Assembly: GCA_003105035.1 (NCBI GenBank)
Contig: PQAL01000029.1
Location: forward strand, 1-64,000
Length of the DNA stretch: 64,000 nt
Direction of reading: 5' to 3'
DNA from: Anaerolineales bacterium
GTDB taxonomy: Bacteria; Chloroflexota; Anaerolineae; Anaerolineales; UBA4823
The position numbers and the translations under genes are program-made. Below the pieces are notes generated by a model. The model was not told the DNA's origin. It made no database searches and saw nothing but the letters and a program-made list of their open reading frames with translations. This document shows positions 39,086 to 49,110 of this stretch, piece after piece (within the stretch, counting starts at the first letter, position 1; every line of letters begins with the position of its first letter).

Positions 39086-39871
39086 ATGAAGATAAGATAT
39101 TTGGTCTTCCCAATAATGTTGCTATCCCTGCTCTGGCTCTCCGCCTGCAGTGTGGTTCAAAGTGTTCTGGATGCTACCCGCACGCAGATAGGTCCAGGCT
39201 TGAGTGCCATTCAAACGGTACAGGCGACGGCTGTATGGAACGCGCTAACCCCTGGAGCGAACATGCGCAACAAGTCTCAATCGGGCCCTATCTTGCCCAT
39301 CAAGCCAACCCGTGTGCCGGAGATAATATTCGAAGATGATTTTTCAAACCCGGATAGTGGCTGGGGTGAATACTCGGACGATTATGGCTCGAACAGCTAT
39401 TCCAACGGCAGCTACAGCATTTACGTTGAGCAATTAGATTATTGTATTTGGGATACCTTAGGCCGTTCTTTCAGTGATATCGCCATTGAGGTGGATGTTC
39501 AAAAAGTGCGTGGTCCTGAGACCAATGAATACGGAGTAATCTGCCGGCTAAAGGATAACGATAATTTTTACTATGCGGGAATCACCAGTGATGGTTATTA
39601 TGGATTCGGCAAGATGCTGGACGGAGAGTGGGCTGATCTGGGTAAGCATGAGTGGGATTTTAATGACCAGGTGATCGACACCGTCGATGGAGTCAACCAC
39701 CTCAAATTCACCTGTGATTATAGTGAGATGCTCGAGGAAGTAAATGGTACACACCTGGCGTACGCCTCTGACCCAGATTTTCGGTCAGGCGACATCGGTC
39801 TATATGTGTGTGCGTATGATGAAGGTGGTGTGGAAGTGTTATTTGATAATCTGAAGGTGACCACGCCGTAA
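39086..39871 (+). CDS. Lipoprotein with concanavalin-like beta-sandwich domain
   Basis: 261 residues. The lipoprotein signal ends in LWLSAC (lipobox LSAC). After a ~60-residue linker, a beta-sandwich domain starts at IIFEDDFSNPDSGWGEYSDD and runs to the end (LYVCAYDEGGVEVLFDNLKV). This is the DUF1080/laminin-G-like layout, and it resembles the C-terminal domain of the lipoprotein at 16976. It is probably surface-exposed; ligand unknown. AAGG lies 5 bases before the ATG. Confidence 0.8.
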   Translation: MKIRYLVFPIMLLSLLWLSACSVVQSVLDATRTQIGPGLSAIQTVQATAVWNALTPGANMRNKSQSGPILPIKPTRVPEIIFEDDFSNPDSGWGEYSDDYGSNSYSNGSYSIYVEQLDYCIWDTLGRSFSDIAIEVDVQKVRGPETNEYGVICRLKDNDNFYYAGITSDGYYGFGKMLDGEWADLGKHEWDFNDQVIDTVDGVNHLKFTCDYSEMLEEVNGTHLAYASDPDFRSGDIGLYVCAYDEGGVEVLFDNLKVTTP

Positions 39872-40112
39872 GCATATCCGGACTAGTCAAAGCCATGCAG
39901 TAGTAAAAAAATCAACAGCATAGCATCCATGCAGATAGCTGAAATTCTCTATCTAGCCACGTAAATATTTTCCAGAGCTAGCAGGGTGTCAGTTAAATAA
40001 ATAGGAGGCAAGCTGCTTCATAAGGACTGGGATGATAATGCCCTGGTAGAAGCAACAGCTCCGATCGGGCTGCAAAACCTAACCGTCGCCTAAGAATGTG
40101 TTTTGTGCTTGC

Positions 40113-41450
40113 TCAGATTTTCTGGTCGAGCTGACGCTCGTATAGATGGTCTTCCAGGTGCAGGTAGCCCAGGATCACCTGGCTCGCAGCCATGCGAAAC
40201 GGCTCGGGAGGCCAGGGGATCATCGCCCGGTTGACGAACCACACATCCGTCAGGTCGCTCTTGCGTTCAAGGGCCAGGTCAGCCAGTGTGCATCCATTGA
40301 GATGGGTCATCGATACCCCATGCCCCACACAGCCCAGGCTGTATATCACCCGTTTATCACCCAGGAAGCCAATCGCAGGCGCCATCTGCATGGGGACCGA
40401 CACAGGCCCACCCCAACGGTGGGTGATACCAATCCCCTTCAGGTGAGGGAATAACCAGGTGATATCATGCTCAAGGGTGGCAAAGGTTTGGGGATTCAGG
40501 TCATGCTCCATGTTTTCACCATATGCCAAACTGACGTTGCTGCCTCCCATGGCGATGCGGTTGTCACTTGTCAGGCGGAAGTAATGTACCAGGTTGCGGG
40601 CGTCTTCAATCCCCTGGCGGTTTTTCCAGCCCATGGGCTCTATTTGGGCCGGGGTAAGTGGCTCTGTAACCACCATGTGGGTAAAGGCGGGCACTTGTTT
40701 ACGCTTCAGCTCGGGGATCAGGTGCGAATATGCATTGGTGGCAAAGATAACTTTCTTGGCGACCACCTTTCCAGAAAGGGTGATCAGGGTGAAGTCAGTC
40801 CCGCGCTGGATCTCCAACACCGGGGTTTCTTCATAGACCTGCGCGCCAAATTGCTGTGCCACTCTTTTTAATTCCCTGACCTGCTTGGCAGGGTTCAACA
40901 AAGCAGAACGTGGCTCCCACCAGCCTCCAAGGAAACGGGGTGAATTGACCTCGTTTTTGATACCCTCAGCCTCGATCCACTCAATCCCGCTGATCCCCAA
41001 GGAGGTCAGGATTTCCAGGTCATGTTGAATACGTTTGACATAGCCCGGCGCGGTGGCAGCGCGCAGGAAGCCAGGATACCAATAATCTGATTGAATGGCA
41101 TACGTATTGACAAGCTCATCCACATAGTCAACGGCGCGTTCCATATACCGATGGGCTTCAACGGTCTTCTGATGGCCGAACAACGCTTTCGTTACTGCCG
41201 GCTCGAGCCCAAACAGGGTCATCGAAAAGCCTCCGTTTCGGCCACTGGCACCAAAGCCTACCACTTCACTCTCCAGAACAGCCACTTCCAGGCCCTGGTC
41301 CTGTTTTCGTAGGTTAAACGCAGTTGATAGCCCGGTGAACCCTGCCCCAATGATGGCGATATCGACCTTGAGCTCTCCCACCAGGGGTGGATTGGGGTGA
41401 TACTCACCGTAATCCGCCAGCCAGAATGATTTATCGCGATAATCTTTCAT
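40113..41450 (-). CDS. FAD-dependent amine/amino-acid oxidoreductase (DAO family)
   Basis: The N-terminal dinucleotide fold IAIIGAGFTGLSTAFNL, then GFGASGRNGG, places it in the DAO superfamily, nearest gamma-glutamylputrescine oxidase and glycine/sarcosine oxidase-like enzymes. The C-terminal FAD contact region is IYSLGCVGHGVSMTHLNG. About 445 residues. The frame is open to 41483, but AGGAGG lies 6 bases before the ATG at 41450. The substrate is unknown; a polyamine derivative or secondary amine is likely by family. Confidence 0.88.
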   Translation of the reverse strand: MKDYRDKSFWLADYGEYHPNPPLVGELKVDIAIIGAGFTGLSTAFNLRKQDQGLEVAVLESEVVGFGASGRNGGFSMTLFGLEPAVTKALFGHQKTVEAHRYMERAVDYVDELVNTYAIQSDYWYPGFLRAATAPGYVKRIQHDLEILTSLGISGIEWIEAEGIKNEVNSPRFLGGWWEPRSALLNPAKQVRELKRVAQQFGAQVYEETPVLEIQRGTDFTLITLSGKVVAKKVIFATNAYSHLIPELKRKQVPAFTHMVVTEPLTPAQIEPMGWKNRQGIEDARNLVHYFRLTSDNRIAMGGSNVSLAYGENMEHDLNPQTFATLEHDITWLFPHLKGIGITHRWGGPVSVPMQMAPAIGFLGDKRVIYSLGCVGHGVSMTHLNGCTLADLALERKSDLTDVWFVNRAMIPWPPEPFRMAASQVILGYLHLEDHLYERQLDQKI

Positions 41451-41555
41451 ACGCATCCTCCTTTGGGAATCGGGTGCACGCACTGTTTATTATTGCACAA
41501 TTCTGAATAATTGATTCATACAATTTATGTAGTTTAAAATCAAGGCTGCTATCTA

Positions 41556-41583
41556 TTGACTCCTGGATAGCTTGATATACTAT
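41556..41583 (+). promoter_or_regulatory. Probable promoter of the acyl-CoA dehydrogenase gene
   Basis: TTGACT (41556-41561), 16-base spacer, TACTAT (41578-41583), in an AT-rich stretch 38 bases before the GTG start. Confidence 0.45.
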
Positions 41584-41620
41584 ATTTATATGCCCAATTG
41601 ATTGCCTGAGGAGGATATCC

Positions 41621-43324
41621 GTGAATAACTTACTGCTCAATCCTAAAAAGCATAGCCGTTATTATCCTGACGAACGTTCCAGGGAAATCATGCAGAAAAC
41701 GATTGGCTTTTTTGAGAACAAGGGTAAGCGCCAGCTTAAGAAAGACGACCGGGAGTGCGTTTGGTACGCTGATTTCCTGGAATTTCAGAAACAGGAGAGA
41801 TTATTCGCTAGCCTGCTGACCCCTGCCGGTTATGGGGAACCAGATTGCCGCTGGGATACCTGGCGGAACTGCGAGTTCAACGAAATCCTGGCTTTCTACG
41901 GATTGGGGTACTGGTACACCTGGCAGGTTTCCATCCTGGGTTTGGGACCCATCTGGCAGAGTGAAAACGAAGCGCTGAAACGCAAAGCAGCCCGTTTGCT
42001 TGAAGATGGGGAAGTATTCGCCTTCGGTCTCTCAGAGCGCCAGCATGGAGCGGATATCTATTCAACAGAGATGAGCCTGACCCCTGAGCCGGATGGAACT
42101 TACCGGGCGAATGGGGAGAAATATTACATCGGAAACGGCAATATCGCTCCGATGGTATCGAACTTTGGAAAGATCAATCCGGCGAGGGAATATGTATTTT
42201 TTGTAGCGGATTATCGCCAAAAAGGGTATGAGCTTATCAAAAATGTGACCAACAGCCAATCTTATGTAGCAAACTTTGCCCTGCAGGATTATCCAATCAC
42301 CGAGTCGGACATCTTATCCAGGGGCCAGGCGGCCTGGGATGCAGCCTTGAATACGGTAAACATCGGCAAGTTCAACCTGGGATGGGGCTCGATCGGTATC
42401 TGCACGCACGCCTTTTATGAAGCGATTCACCATGCCGCCAACCGGCATCTCTATGGGATGGCGGTGACGGATTTTCCACACGTGCAGATGATGTTCACCG
42501 AGGCGTATGCCCGACTGGTAGCGATGAAATTATTCTCATTAAGGGCAGCGGATTATATGCGTATAGCCAATCAGGACGACCGGCGCTACTTGCTTTACAA
42601 TCCTGTGGAGAAGATGAAAGTCACTACCCAGGGCGAGCAGGTGATCAACCTGTTGTGGGATGTGATCGCAGCCAAGGGTTTTGAGAAGGACATGTACTTT
42701 GAAATGGCAGTCAGGGATATCCGCGCCTTGCCCAAGCTGGAAGGTACCGTGCATGTCAACATTGCCCTGATCGTCAAGTTCATGGCAAACTATTTCTTTT
42801 TCCATAAAGAGTATCCGCCCATCGAGCGCCAGTCGGAGCCACGCAATGATGACTTTCTCTTTCACCAAGGACCGGCTAAAGGATTGAGCAAAATCCAATT
42901 CCATGATTACGCCACTGCATTTGAAAAGCATGCCCTGCCGAATGTCATCATCTTCAAGGAGCAGCTTGAAATATTCAAATCGATGCTTGCCCAGGCTACA
43001 CCCACGCCGGAGCAGGCCAAGGACACCGATTTCCTGCTCACCCTGGGTGAGGCATTTACCCAGATCGTTTACGCGCAGTTGATCCTGGAAAATGCTGACT
43101 TTTATCACGTAGATGACGACTTGCTGGACCAGATCTTCGATTGCATGGTGCGCGATCTATCAGGCTTTGCGCTAAAGCTTTATTGCCAACCCACCACGAG
43201 CACAGCACAGATGGAATTCTGCCAGCAACTCATCCGCCGACCACAGGTAAACCCTGATCGTTTCAAGAAAGTGTGGCTAGACCAGGTGTTTGCCTTGCGT
43301 GATGAATATGAGATGAACCCTTAA
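41621..43324 (+). CDS. Acyl-CoA dehydrogenase-like flavoprotein
   Basis: 567 residues of the acyl-CoA dehydrogenase superfamily. The N-terminal helical domain is followed by the middle beta domain (FAFGLSERQHGADIYSTEM, then YRANGEKYYIGNGN, the usual FAD/substrate region) and a helical C-terminal half. It is longer than standard ~380-residue members and may carry an extra C-terminal helical domain. The start is GTG, with GAGGAGGA at ideal spacing. It lies divergently from the FAD oxidoreductase and converges on an acyltransferase, which suggests fatty-acid or lipid metabolism. Exact substrate unknown. Confidence 0.87.
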   Translation: MNNLLLNPKKHSRYYPDERSREIMQKTIGFFENKGKRQLKKDDRECVWYADFLEFQKQERLFASLLTPAGYGEPDCRWDTWRNCEFNEILAFYGLGYWYTWQVSILGLGPIWQSENEALKRKAARLLEDGEVFAFGLSERQHGADIYSTEMSLTPEPDGTYRANGEKYYIGNGNIAPMVSNFGKINPAREYVFFVADYRQKGYELIKNVTNSQSYVANFALQDYPITESDILSRGQAAWDAALNTVNIGKFNLGWGSIGICTHAFYEAIHHAANRHLYGMAVTDFPHVQMMFTEAYARLVAMKLFSLRAADYMRIANQDDRRYLLYNPVEKMKVTTQGEQVINLLWDVIAAKGFEKDMYFEMAVRDIRALPKLEGTVHVNIALIVKFMANYFFFHKEYPPIERQSEPRNDDFLFHQGPAKGLSKIQFHDYATAFEKHALPNVIIFKEQLEIFKSMLAQATPTPEQAKDTDFLLTLGEAFTQIVYAQLILENADFYHVDDDLLDQIFDCMVRDLSGFALKLYCQPTTSTAQMEFCQQLIRRPQVNPDRFKKVWLDQVFALRDEYEMNP

Positions 43325-44227
43325 CTAGACGTGGGGATGTTTTGCCAATAATTGGCGAGCCTGATCAATCAGGCCGTTAAATAGCGTCCCTTCGGGCGAG
43401 TCAACTCCGCCCAGTTCAGCTACCGTAAGTGGGGTTGAAAATGTGACCATGGGGGTCACATCAGGCACCTTCCCGGACCACAGCTGAGATGAGATCTGGA
43501 ATATCTCGGCTACTTTTTGGCGTTGTTCGTATTTTTTCCAAAGGTTAATCAGTGGATTTTTATACCATCTCGCTGAAAGTACCCCACTGGCCATAGCCAC
43601 CACCGAATTGGTCTGAGGCACGCGGCGTAAAAACAGCTCAATGCTGGGTGACCAACCCGGCAAGCTCTGTTCCGCTCCAGGCGAGACAGCTGGATCTGGT
43701 TCCACATCACCACGTGGGAAGAGCAGGACCGCGCCTCCATCATTCAACTGCCGGATCGTCGTTTTAACCGTTTGAAGCCGGGAAGGGATATTGTAAGGTA
43801 CTGGAATGACATGGGCAGCAATATTTGGGAATAGCTGAATGAGAGGGATATCAGAGGCTAATATCTTAAGGTCATCCCTTTGTAAGGCAGCTGCCAGGAT
43901 GGCAACATCGTAGGCGGCTGGATGGTTACACACGACCATTAACGGTCCACTCAGTGGGATATGACCTTCTCCACTCAATTTACTATCCAGGACGAAGTTT
44001 TCCAGGAATACTCTTGCGGCTGAATGCCAGCCATTCCTGGAGATGTTAAGATCTAGATCGACCAGGATCTGTGACATGCGCGTGATGGGTTTATTGAGAA
44101 TGAGAGCTAATGTACGGGTAAGGATGTTCGACTGCTTAAACCCCATTACCTTTGTAAGCTGATTAAACAGGACTTCCTTAATGACTCCAACTTCCGGTGT
44201 GGGCAACGAGGATGGCGTAGTCATCAT
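43325..44227 (-). CDS. PlsC-like glycerolipid acyltransferase
   Basis: 300 residues with the acyltransferase block I motif HX4D as NHPAAYD, and a block III variant LFPRGDVEP in place of FPEGT. This is the 1-acylglycerol-phosphate acyltransferase superfamily but a divergent member. The N-terminal ~80 residues are extra. There is a 4-base overlap (ATGA) with the small upstream gene at 44224. Substrate not certain. Confidence 0.82.
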   Translation of the reverse strand: MMTTPSSLPTPEVGVIKEVLFNQLTKVMGFKQSNILTRTLALILNKPITRMSQILVDLDLNISRNGWHSAARVFLENFVLDSKLSGEGHIPLSGPLMVVCNHPAAYDVAILAAALQRDDLKILASDIPLIQLFPNIAAHVIPVPYNIPSRLQTVKTTIRQLNDGGAVLLFPRGDVEPDPAVSPGAEQSLPGWSPSIELFLRRVPQTNSVVAMASGVLSARWYKNPLINLWKKYEQRQKVAEIFQISSQLWSGKVPDVTPMVTFSTPLTVAELGGVDSPEGTLFNGLIDQARQLLAKHPHV

Positions 44228-44460
44228 ATTAGTATATCATCAGAATTTTCCTTCATTCTCTTGTAGATGTAGCGAAGACACTTAATGAGTAGATTGGTTA
44301 ATCGTTGGATATCTGCTTTTCGGTTGCCCATCAGGTCAAAGAATTCAGGTTCAACGATGGTGATCAACTCAGCTGAGGGATAAACCGCCATCATATAAAC
44401 AGGAAACTCTTGATCAACAGGGGACTGGAACATGCTATTAAGTACTACAAGGTCTGGCAT
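44224..44460 (-). CDS. Small hypothetical protein coupled to acyltransferase
   Basis: About 78 residues, not recognised. It contains hydrophobic stretches (LVVLNSMF, VYMMAVYPSAELITIV) and a basic helical C-terminus (LLIKCLRYIYKRMKE). GAGG lies 6 bases before the ATG at 44460, and its stop overlaps the acyltransferase ATG, both arguing for a real gene. An earlier in-frame ATG (44472) lacks a Shine-Dalgarno. Confidence 0.6.
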   Translation of the reverse strand: MPDLVVLNSMFQSPVDQEFPVYMMAVYPSAELITIVEPEFFDLMGNRKADIQRLTNLLIKCLRYIYKRMKENSDDILI

Positions 44461-44563
44461 GAATGACCTCATCGTTGGATTAACGTATGAATACTAAATC
44501 TGGTCAAGCCTGTTAGAATTGCAGGGTTAAATAATACTTTCCAGTATTCACAGGAGAGAAGCT

Positions 44564-45964
44564 TTGTCATCAGGGATATCACTGCGTCGAAGCCAGGCGT
44601 TTGCCGGTTTCTTCAGCGATCGGGATTTCTATCAGCGCCTGTTCAAGATTGCGCTCCCGATCGCGCTGACGCAATTCATCATGTCTTCACTGAACATGGT
44701 CGGTGTATTAATGATCGGCCAGCTGGGAGCTGTACCGGTTGCGGCGGTTGGCCTGGCCAACCAGATATTCTTCCTGTTAAACTTGATGTTGTTCGGCATA
44801 TACAGCGGCTCTGCCATGTTCACTGCCCAGCTGTGGGGTATGCGTGATATTCCCAACATCCGCAAAGTCCTCGGGCTGGCTCTCAGCCTGGGTCTGGCCG
44901 CGGGTGCGCTGTTCCTGGTCATTGCTGAAGCCTTCCCTGTTGCGGCCTTGAGTATCTACTCAAGAGACCCCGCGGTGGTGGCGCTTGGAAGTGAATATTT
45001 ACGTATCATTGGTCTTACTTTCATCCCCTATGCGATTTCATTCTGCTACGCGGCGGTGTTGCGCAGCACCGGTGATGTGCAGACCCCCCTGATCGTGACG
45101 ATTGCTTCATTGTCGTTGAATACCGTGCTGAGTTTTCTGCTCATCTTTGGAAAGCTTGGTTTTCCCATGCTTGGCGTGCATGGGGCGGGGGTTGCTGTGC
45201 TGGTGTCACGCATGGTGGAGTTATCGCTCATGCTATTCATTACCTACCGCAAACAGAGCGCGGCAGCCGCAAAAATCAAGGAATTATTCAGTTTCGATGC
45301 GAGTTTTGCGAAAAAGGTATTAAAGCCAGTCCTGCCTGTGGTGGTTAACGAGATGCTATGGTCGTTGGGGATCACTGCCTATAGTGTCGTTTATGCTCGC
45401 ATCAGCACAGATTCGATCGCAGCCATGAATATCGTTGGCTCGTTCGAACAGCTGGCTTTTGTGGTATTCAATGGCATTGGGCATGCTTGTGCTGTCCTGG
45501 TTGGCAACCGTATCGGGGCGGGCGAAGATGAACAGGCCTTCCGCTACGGCGCCCGTTCTGAAGCGCTGGGTGTGCTGGGAGGGGTGGCAATTGGCTCGCT
45601 CATCTTGCTCAGCTCAAACCTGATCCTATATCTCTACAAGGTACCCCCTCAAGTGATCGAATATGCCAGCCGTGTACTCATCATCGTGGGCTCGTTGCTC
45701 TGGCTTAAATCTTCCAATGTGATCCTGTTTATAGGCATCCTGCGCAGTGGGGGAGACCCTCGCTTTGCCCTGATCCTGGATGGGCTGATCATCTGGGTGG
45801 TTGGGGTTCCGTTAGCCTTCCTTGGAGCATTTGTGTTCCACCTGCCGGTGTATTGGGTATATCTGCTGGTCATGACTGAGGAGCTCACCAAGTGGTGCCT
45901 GGGGCTGTACCGGTTTTTCTCGCGTAAATGGATCCACAACCTGGCAATGAGCGTGACGGGCTAA
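44564..45964 (+). CDS. MATE-family multidrug/toxin efflux transporter
   Basis: Twelve-helix cation-coupled exporter of 466 residues. Typical MATE features are FKIALPIALTQFIMSSLNMVGVLMIGQLG in helix 1-2, GLANQIFFLLNLMLFGIYSG, and the matching second half VVNEMLWSLGITAYSVVYARIS. It starts at TTG with GGAGAG upstream. A terminator follows before typA. Confidence 0.93.
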   Translation: MSSGISLRRSQAFAGFFSDRDFYQRLFKIALPIALTQFIMSSLNMVGVLMIGQLGAVPVAAVGLANQIFFLLNLMLFGIYSGSAMFTAQLWGMRDIPNIRKVLGLALSLGLAAGALFLVIAEAFPVAALSIYSRDPAVVALGSEYLRIIGLTFIPYAISFCYAAVLRSTGDVQTPLIVTIASLSLNTVLSFLLIFGKLGFPMLGVHGAGVAVLVSRMVELSLMLFITYRKQSAAAAKIKELFSFDASFAKKVLKPVLPVVVNEMLWSLGITAYSVVYARISTDSIAAMNIVGSFEQLAFVVFNGIGHACAVLVGNRIGAGEDEQAFRYGARSEALGVLGGVAIGSLILLSSNLILYLYKVPPQVIEYASRVLIIVGSLLWLKSSNVILFIGILRSGGDPRFALILDGLIIWVVGVPLAFLGAFVFHLPVYWVYLLVMTEELTKWCLGLYRFFSRKWIHNLAMSVTG

Positions 45965-46020
45965 GCCACCTCTGTTCAAATAAGCTTCCATCTGATAAGA
46001 TTGCCATCCGACAATGCCAG

Positions 46021-46046
46021 CCCTGACCAACCTGGTCGGGGTTTTT
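46021..46046 (+). terminator. Intrinsic terminator after MATE gene
   Basis: 8-bp stem CCCTGACC/GGTCGGGG with one T-G pair (46021-46028 with 46034-46041), followed by five T. Confidence 0.85.
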
Positions 46047-46070
46047 ATATGCTCATGTAGGGAAAAGATT

Positions 46071-47927
46071 GTGAAAACTGAAAGAAAAGAGCTGCGTAAT
46101 ATTGCTATTATCGCCCATGTAGACCATGGGAAGACAACACTTGTGGATGGCCTGCTCAAGCAGGCGCGTGTTTTTCGCGAGAACCAGCTGGTTGCTGAAC
46201 GTGTAATGGACTCGAATGACCTCGAGCGCGAGCGCGGCATCACCATCCTGGCCAAGAACACCGCCATCGAGATCTGGGATGCGGAAATCAACGGGCAGGT
46301 GAAGATTAACATCGTTGATACACCCGGACATGCTGATTTTGGCGGCGAGGTCGAACGCGTGATGAACATGGTTGACGGTGTGCTGCTTTTGGTGGATGCC
46401 GCCGAAGGACCCATGCCCCAAACACGCTTCGTGCTCAAGAAGGCCCTTGAGATGGGTCACCGGGCGATTGTGGTGATCAATAAAGTTGACCGCAAGGATG
46501 CGGAACCGGAACGTGTGCTCAACCAGACATTCGACCTGTTCATTGAGCTGGGTGCCTCCGATGAACAGGCAGAATTCCCGATCATCTATGCCAATGCCAT
46601 TACCGCCCAAGCAGGGTTGACACCTACGCTTGGCCCCGATCTACAGCCTCTGTTCCAGGCAATCTTGCGCCATATCCCCGCGCCAATGGTGGATGTGGAT
46701 GCACCCCTGCAGATGCTGGTGACAACCCTGGGCTACGATGAATACCGCGGCGTGACTGCGGTTGGACGCCTGTTTGCCGGGAAAATAACCCTGGGTCAGC
46801 CTTTGGCGCGCATCACCGTGGATGGTCAGGTGCTGCCCGAGCGAGCGCGCTATCTGTATGTCCACCAGGGATTGAAGCGTGTCGAGGTAGAGCAAGCCCT
46901 GGCGGGTGAGATTGTTGCCCTGGCAGGGTTAGAAGGCATTGCCATTGGAGAAACCCTGGCCGATCCGGAGAGTCCCGTCTCATTACCCCCCATCAAGGTG
47001 GAGGAACCGACTGTGCGGATGACTTTCGGGGTTAACACCTCGCCATTTTCGGGCCGTGAAGGGCGCTGGAACACCTCCCGCCGGCTGCGTGAGCGCCTTT
47101 TCGATGAGCTACGTTCCAACGTAGCTTTACGCGTGGCCGAGATGGAGACTGCCGATTCGTTCCTGGTCTCAGGGCGAGGAGAGCTGCACCTGGCCATCCT
47201 GATCGAAACCATGCGGCGTGAAGGCTATGAATTCCAGGTTTCACGTCCGGAGGTCATCCTGCGTGAAGGCGAAGATGGTGAGATCCTGGAGCCTTTCGAG
47301 GAGGTCTACATCGAGACCAGCCAGGAGACGGTGGGTGTGGTGGTCGAGATGTTGGGTGGTCGGCGCGGGCAGATGCTGGATATGCAGGACACCCTGGAAA
47401 ACACGGTGCGCTTGAAATACCTGGTGCCCACGCGGGGGCTATTGGGTTTCAGATATCAATTTCTGACCGCCACACGCGGCGCTGGCACCCTGCACACCAT
47501 TTTTTATGATTACCTGACCATGGTTGGCCCCATGGCAGGGCGTGAAGCTGGCTCGATCATTGCCTGGGAGCCAGGAGAGACCACTACTTATGGATTAAAG
47601 AATGCCGAGGAACGCGGCATCCTCTTCTTTGGGCCGGGTGTGCCAGTTTATGAAGGTATGGTGGTGGGTGAGCACCAGCGCCCTGGAGACCTGACGATTA
47701 ATATATGCAAGAAGAAGCACATGACCAATGTACGGGCTGCACGGGGTGAGATGGAGATCCGCCTCACACCACCCCGCCAGATGAGCCTGGATGAGGCCAT
47801 CGAATACCTGGCGGATGATGAGCTACTGGAGGTCACACCGCAGAATTACCGTATCCGCAAGCGCATCCTCGATTCGCACGAGCGTGGCCGCCAGACCAAG
47901 CTGGCCAAGCTGGAAAGCGTTGAATAA
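46071..47927 (+). CDS. typA: Ribosome-associated GTPase TypA/BipA
   Basis: Translational GTPase of the EF-G family linked to stress and ribosome assembly. G1 is [10 protein letters not shown], then RGITILAKN (switch I), [13 protein letters not shown] (G3) and NKVDRKDA (G4). Domains II, III and V and the TypA-specific C-terminal domain follow. About 618 residues from the GTG at 46071. The frame is open back to 46014, but that stretch contains the preceding terminator; AGGG precedes the GTG. Confidence 0.96.
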   Translation: MKTERKELRNIAIIAHVDHGKTTLVDGLLKQARVFRENQLVAERVMDSNDLERERGITILAKNTAIEIWDAEINGQVKINIVDTPGHADFGGEVERVMNMVDGVLLLVDAAEGPMPQTRFVLKKALEMGHRAIVVINKVDRKDAEPERVLNQTFDLFIELGASDEQAEFPIIYANAITAQAGLTPTLGPDLQPLFQAILRHIPAPMVDVDAPLQMLVTTLGYDEYRGVTAVGRLFAGKITLGQPLARITVDGQVLPERARYLYVHQGLKRVEVEQALAGEIVALAGLEGIAIGETLADPESPVSLPPIKVEEPTVRMTFGVNTSPFSGREGRWNTSRRLRERLFDELRSNVALRVAEMETADSFLVSGRGELHLAILIETMRREGYEFQVSRPEVILREGEDGEILEPFEEVYIETSQETVGVVVEMLGGRRGQMLDMQDTLENTVRLKYLVPTRGLLGFRYQFLTATRGAGTLHTIFYDYLTMVGPMAGREAGSIIAWEPGETTTYGLKNAEERGILFFGPGVPVYEGMVVGEHQRPGDLTINICKKKHMTNVRAARGEMEIRLTPPRQMSLDEAIEYLADDELLEVTPQNYRIRKRILDSHERGRQTKLAKLESVE

Positions 47928-47944
47928 TTACCTGAATATAATCA

Positions 47945-47971
47945 AATGACCAGCGGATTTTACTGGTCATT
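47945..47971. terminator. Bidirectional terminator between typA and the convergent gene
   Basis: 9-bp stem AATGACCAG/CTGGTCATT (47945-47953 with 47963-47971) followed by TTTAGTT on the plus strand. It lies between convergent stops. Confidence 0.75.
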
Positions 47972-47985
47972 TTAGTTCCTCTGAT

Positions 47986-49110
47986 TTAAACCTTTAGCCG
48001 GTAGACGCGATAGCGCTTATATAGCCTGGCGCCTGCCCGGGCAGCCAACGTAGGGGTATATGGATTATCATCCGAAGTCAAAGAAAGGTCGAACCAGGCG
48101 TACCCTTTGGGGAGAGCCCGTTTTGCCATTTCATCGAAGAGTAATACAGCCACACCCGTATCCCAATATTCCGGTAATACCAGCACGCTTTTGATGGCCA
48201 GGCATTTAGGCTGTCTGCGCAGGTAGGGCAGCACACGGAGGTAGTCCCATGGATAACGCAGGCCATTGGCATAGATCAAGGTTTCATAGACATTTGGGAT
48301 CCCGGGGAACCAACCAACAGCTTCACCATTAACTTCTGCAAACAAGACCAGCTCCGGGTCGACGATCTGGCGGAATCCAGCCAGCGAGGCATGTAGCGCT
48401 TCGCGCGGCCAGGGAATAAAATCGGGCAGGTGAGCCAGGGCTTTATTCAACAGGCTGTGAATCCGATCGACTTCCTCATCCCAATGGGAAAGGTCGGCAG
48501 AACGTATGTTGATTGACCCGCGCCTGCGCAGGCGGTCTGCTAGCCTGGATACCCTGGTGAGCTCTACTGCCCCTGATGCAGGTGTGATCTCATATGCCAG
48601 GTTGTCACCGCGGGCGGGTGCGAACTCATAATTTTCGAAATAACCCTGGTAGTAGGCGGGGGTATGACCGCACAGGACGACTGGAGGGCGATCACGCCCC
48701 TCAATTAGCACACCGTAGCCATCTTCATAATCGAGGTTGAACGGGCCATACAGCGTATTCAGTCCGTGCTCGGTAGCCCAACACCGGGCGTGGTCGAATA
48801 ATGCCCTAGCGACCATTTCATCCTCAAGGCACTCGAAAAATCCAATCATGCAATCGGCCAGTCCACGAGCCGCATTGGTCTCACGATCGTCAGCGCAGCA
48901 GATCGTGCCTGCAAGCTTACCATCTTTCAGGGCGATGAAAAACTCAGCGATCCCCCTTTTGAAGAAGACGCCGGTCGCAGGGTCGATCGTTTTAAGCCGT
49001 TCGCTGAATAAAGGTGGCACCCACAGCGGATCGTGCCGGTAAATCTGCCACGGAAAGGTGGTGAACCGCCGGCGTTCTGCAGCAGTTGAGACTTGCTGGA
49101 TCTCTATCAT
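47986..49110 (-). CDS. GNAT-like protein of the YghO type
   Basis: 374 residues. The N-terminal WQIYRHDPLWVPPL and the RALFDHARCWATEHGLNTLYGPFN block are typical of a poorly studied acetyltransferase-like family that includes E. coli YghO. The C-terminal half carries a GNAT-like core (LVLPEYWDTGVAVLLFDEMAKRALPKGYAWFDLS). Catalytic function unproven. Its ATG overlaps the stop of the upstream symporter gene by 4 bases, so the two are coupled. Confidence 0.8.
   Translation of the reverse strand: MIEIQQVSTAAERRRFTTFPWQIYRHDPLWVPPLFSERLKTIDPATGVFFKRGIAEFFIALKDGKLAGTICCADDRETNAARGLADCMIGFFECLEDEMVARALFDHARCWATEHGLNTLYGPFNLDYEDGYGVLIEGRDRPPVVLCGHTPAYYQGYFENYEFAPARGDNLAYEITPASGAVELTRVSRLADRLRRRGSINIRSADLSHWDEEVDRIHSLLNKALAHLPDFIPWPREALHASLAGFRQIVDPELVLFAEVNGEAVGWFPGIPNVYETLIYANGLRYPWDYLRVLPYLRRQPKCLAIKSVLVLPEYWDTGVAVLLFDEMAKRALPKGYAWFDLSLTSDDNPYTPTLAARAGARLYKRYRVYRLKV

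Noticed and set aside
42539-43108. 189-codon antisense frame inside the acyl-CoA dehydrogenase gene
   Set aside because: Shadow of a clearly coding frame; no recognisable motif.
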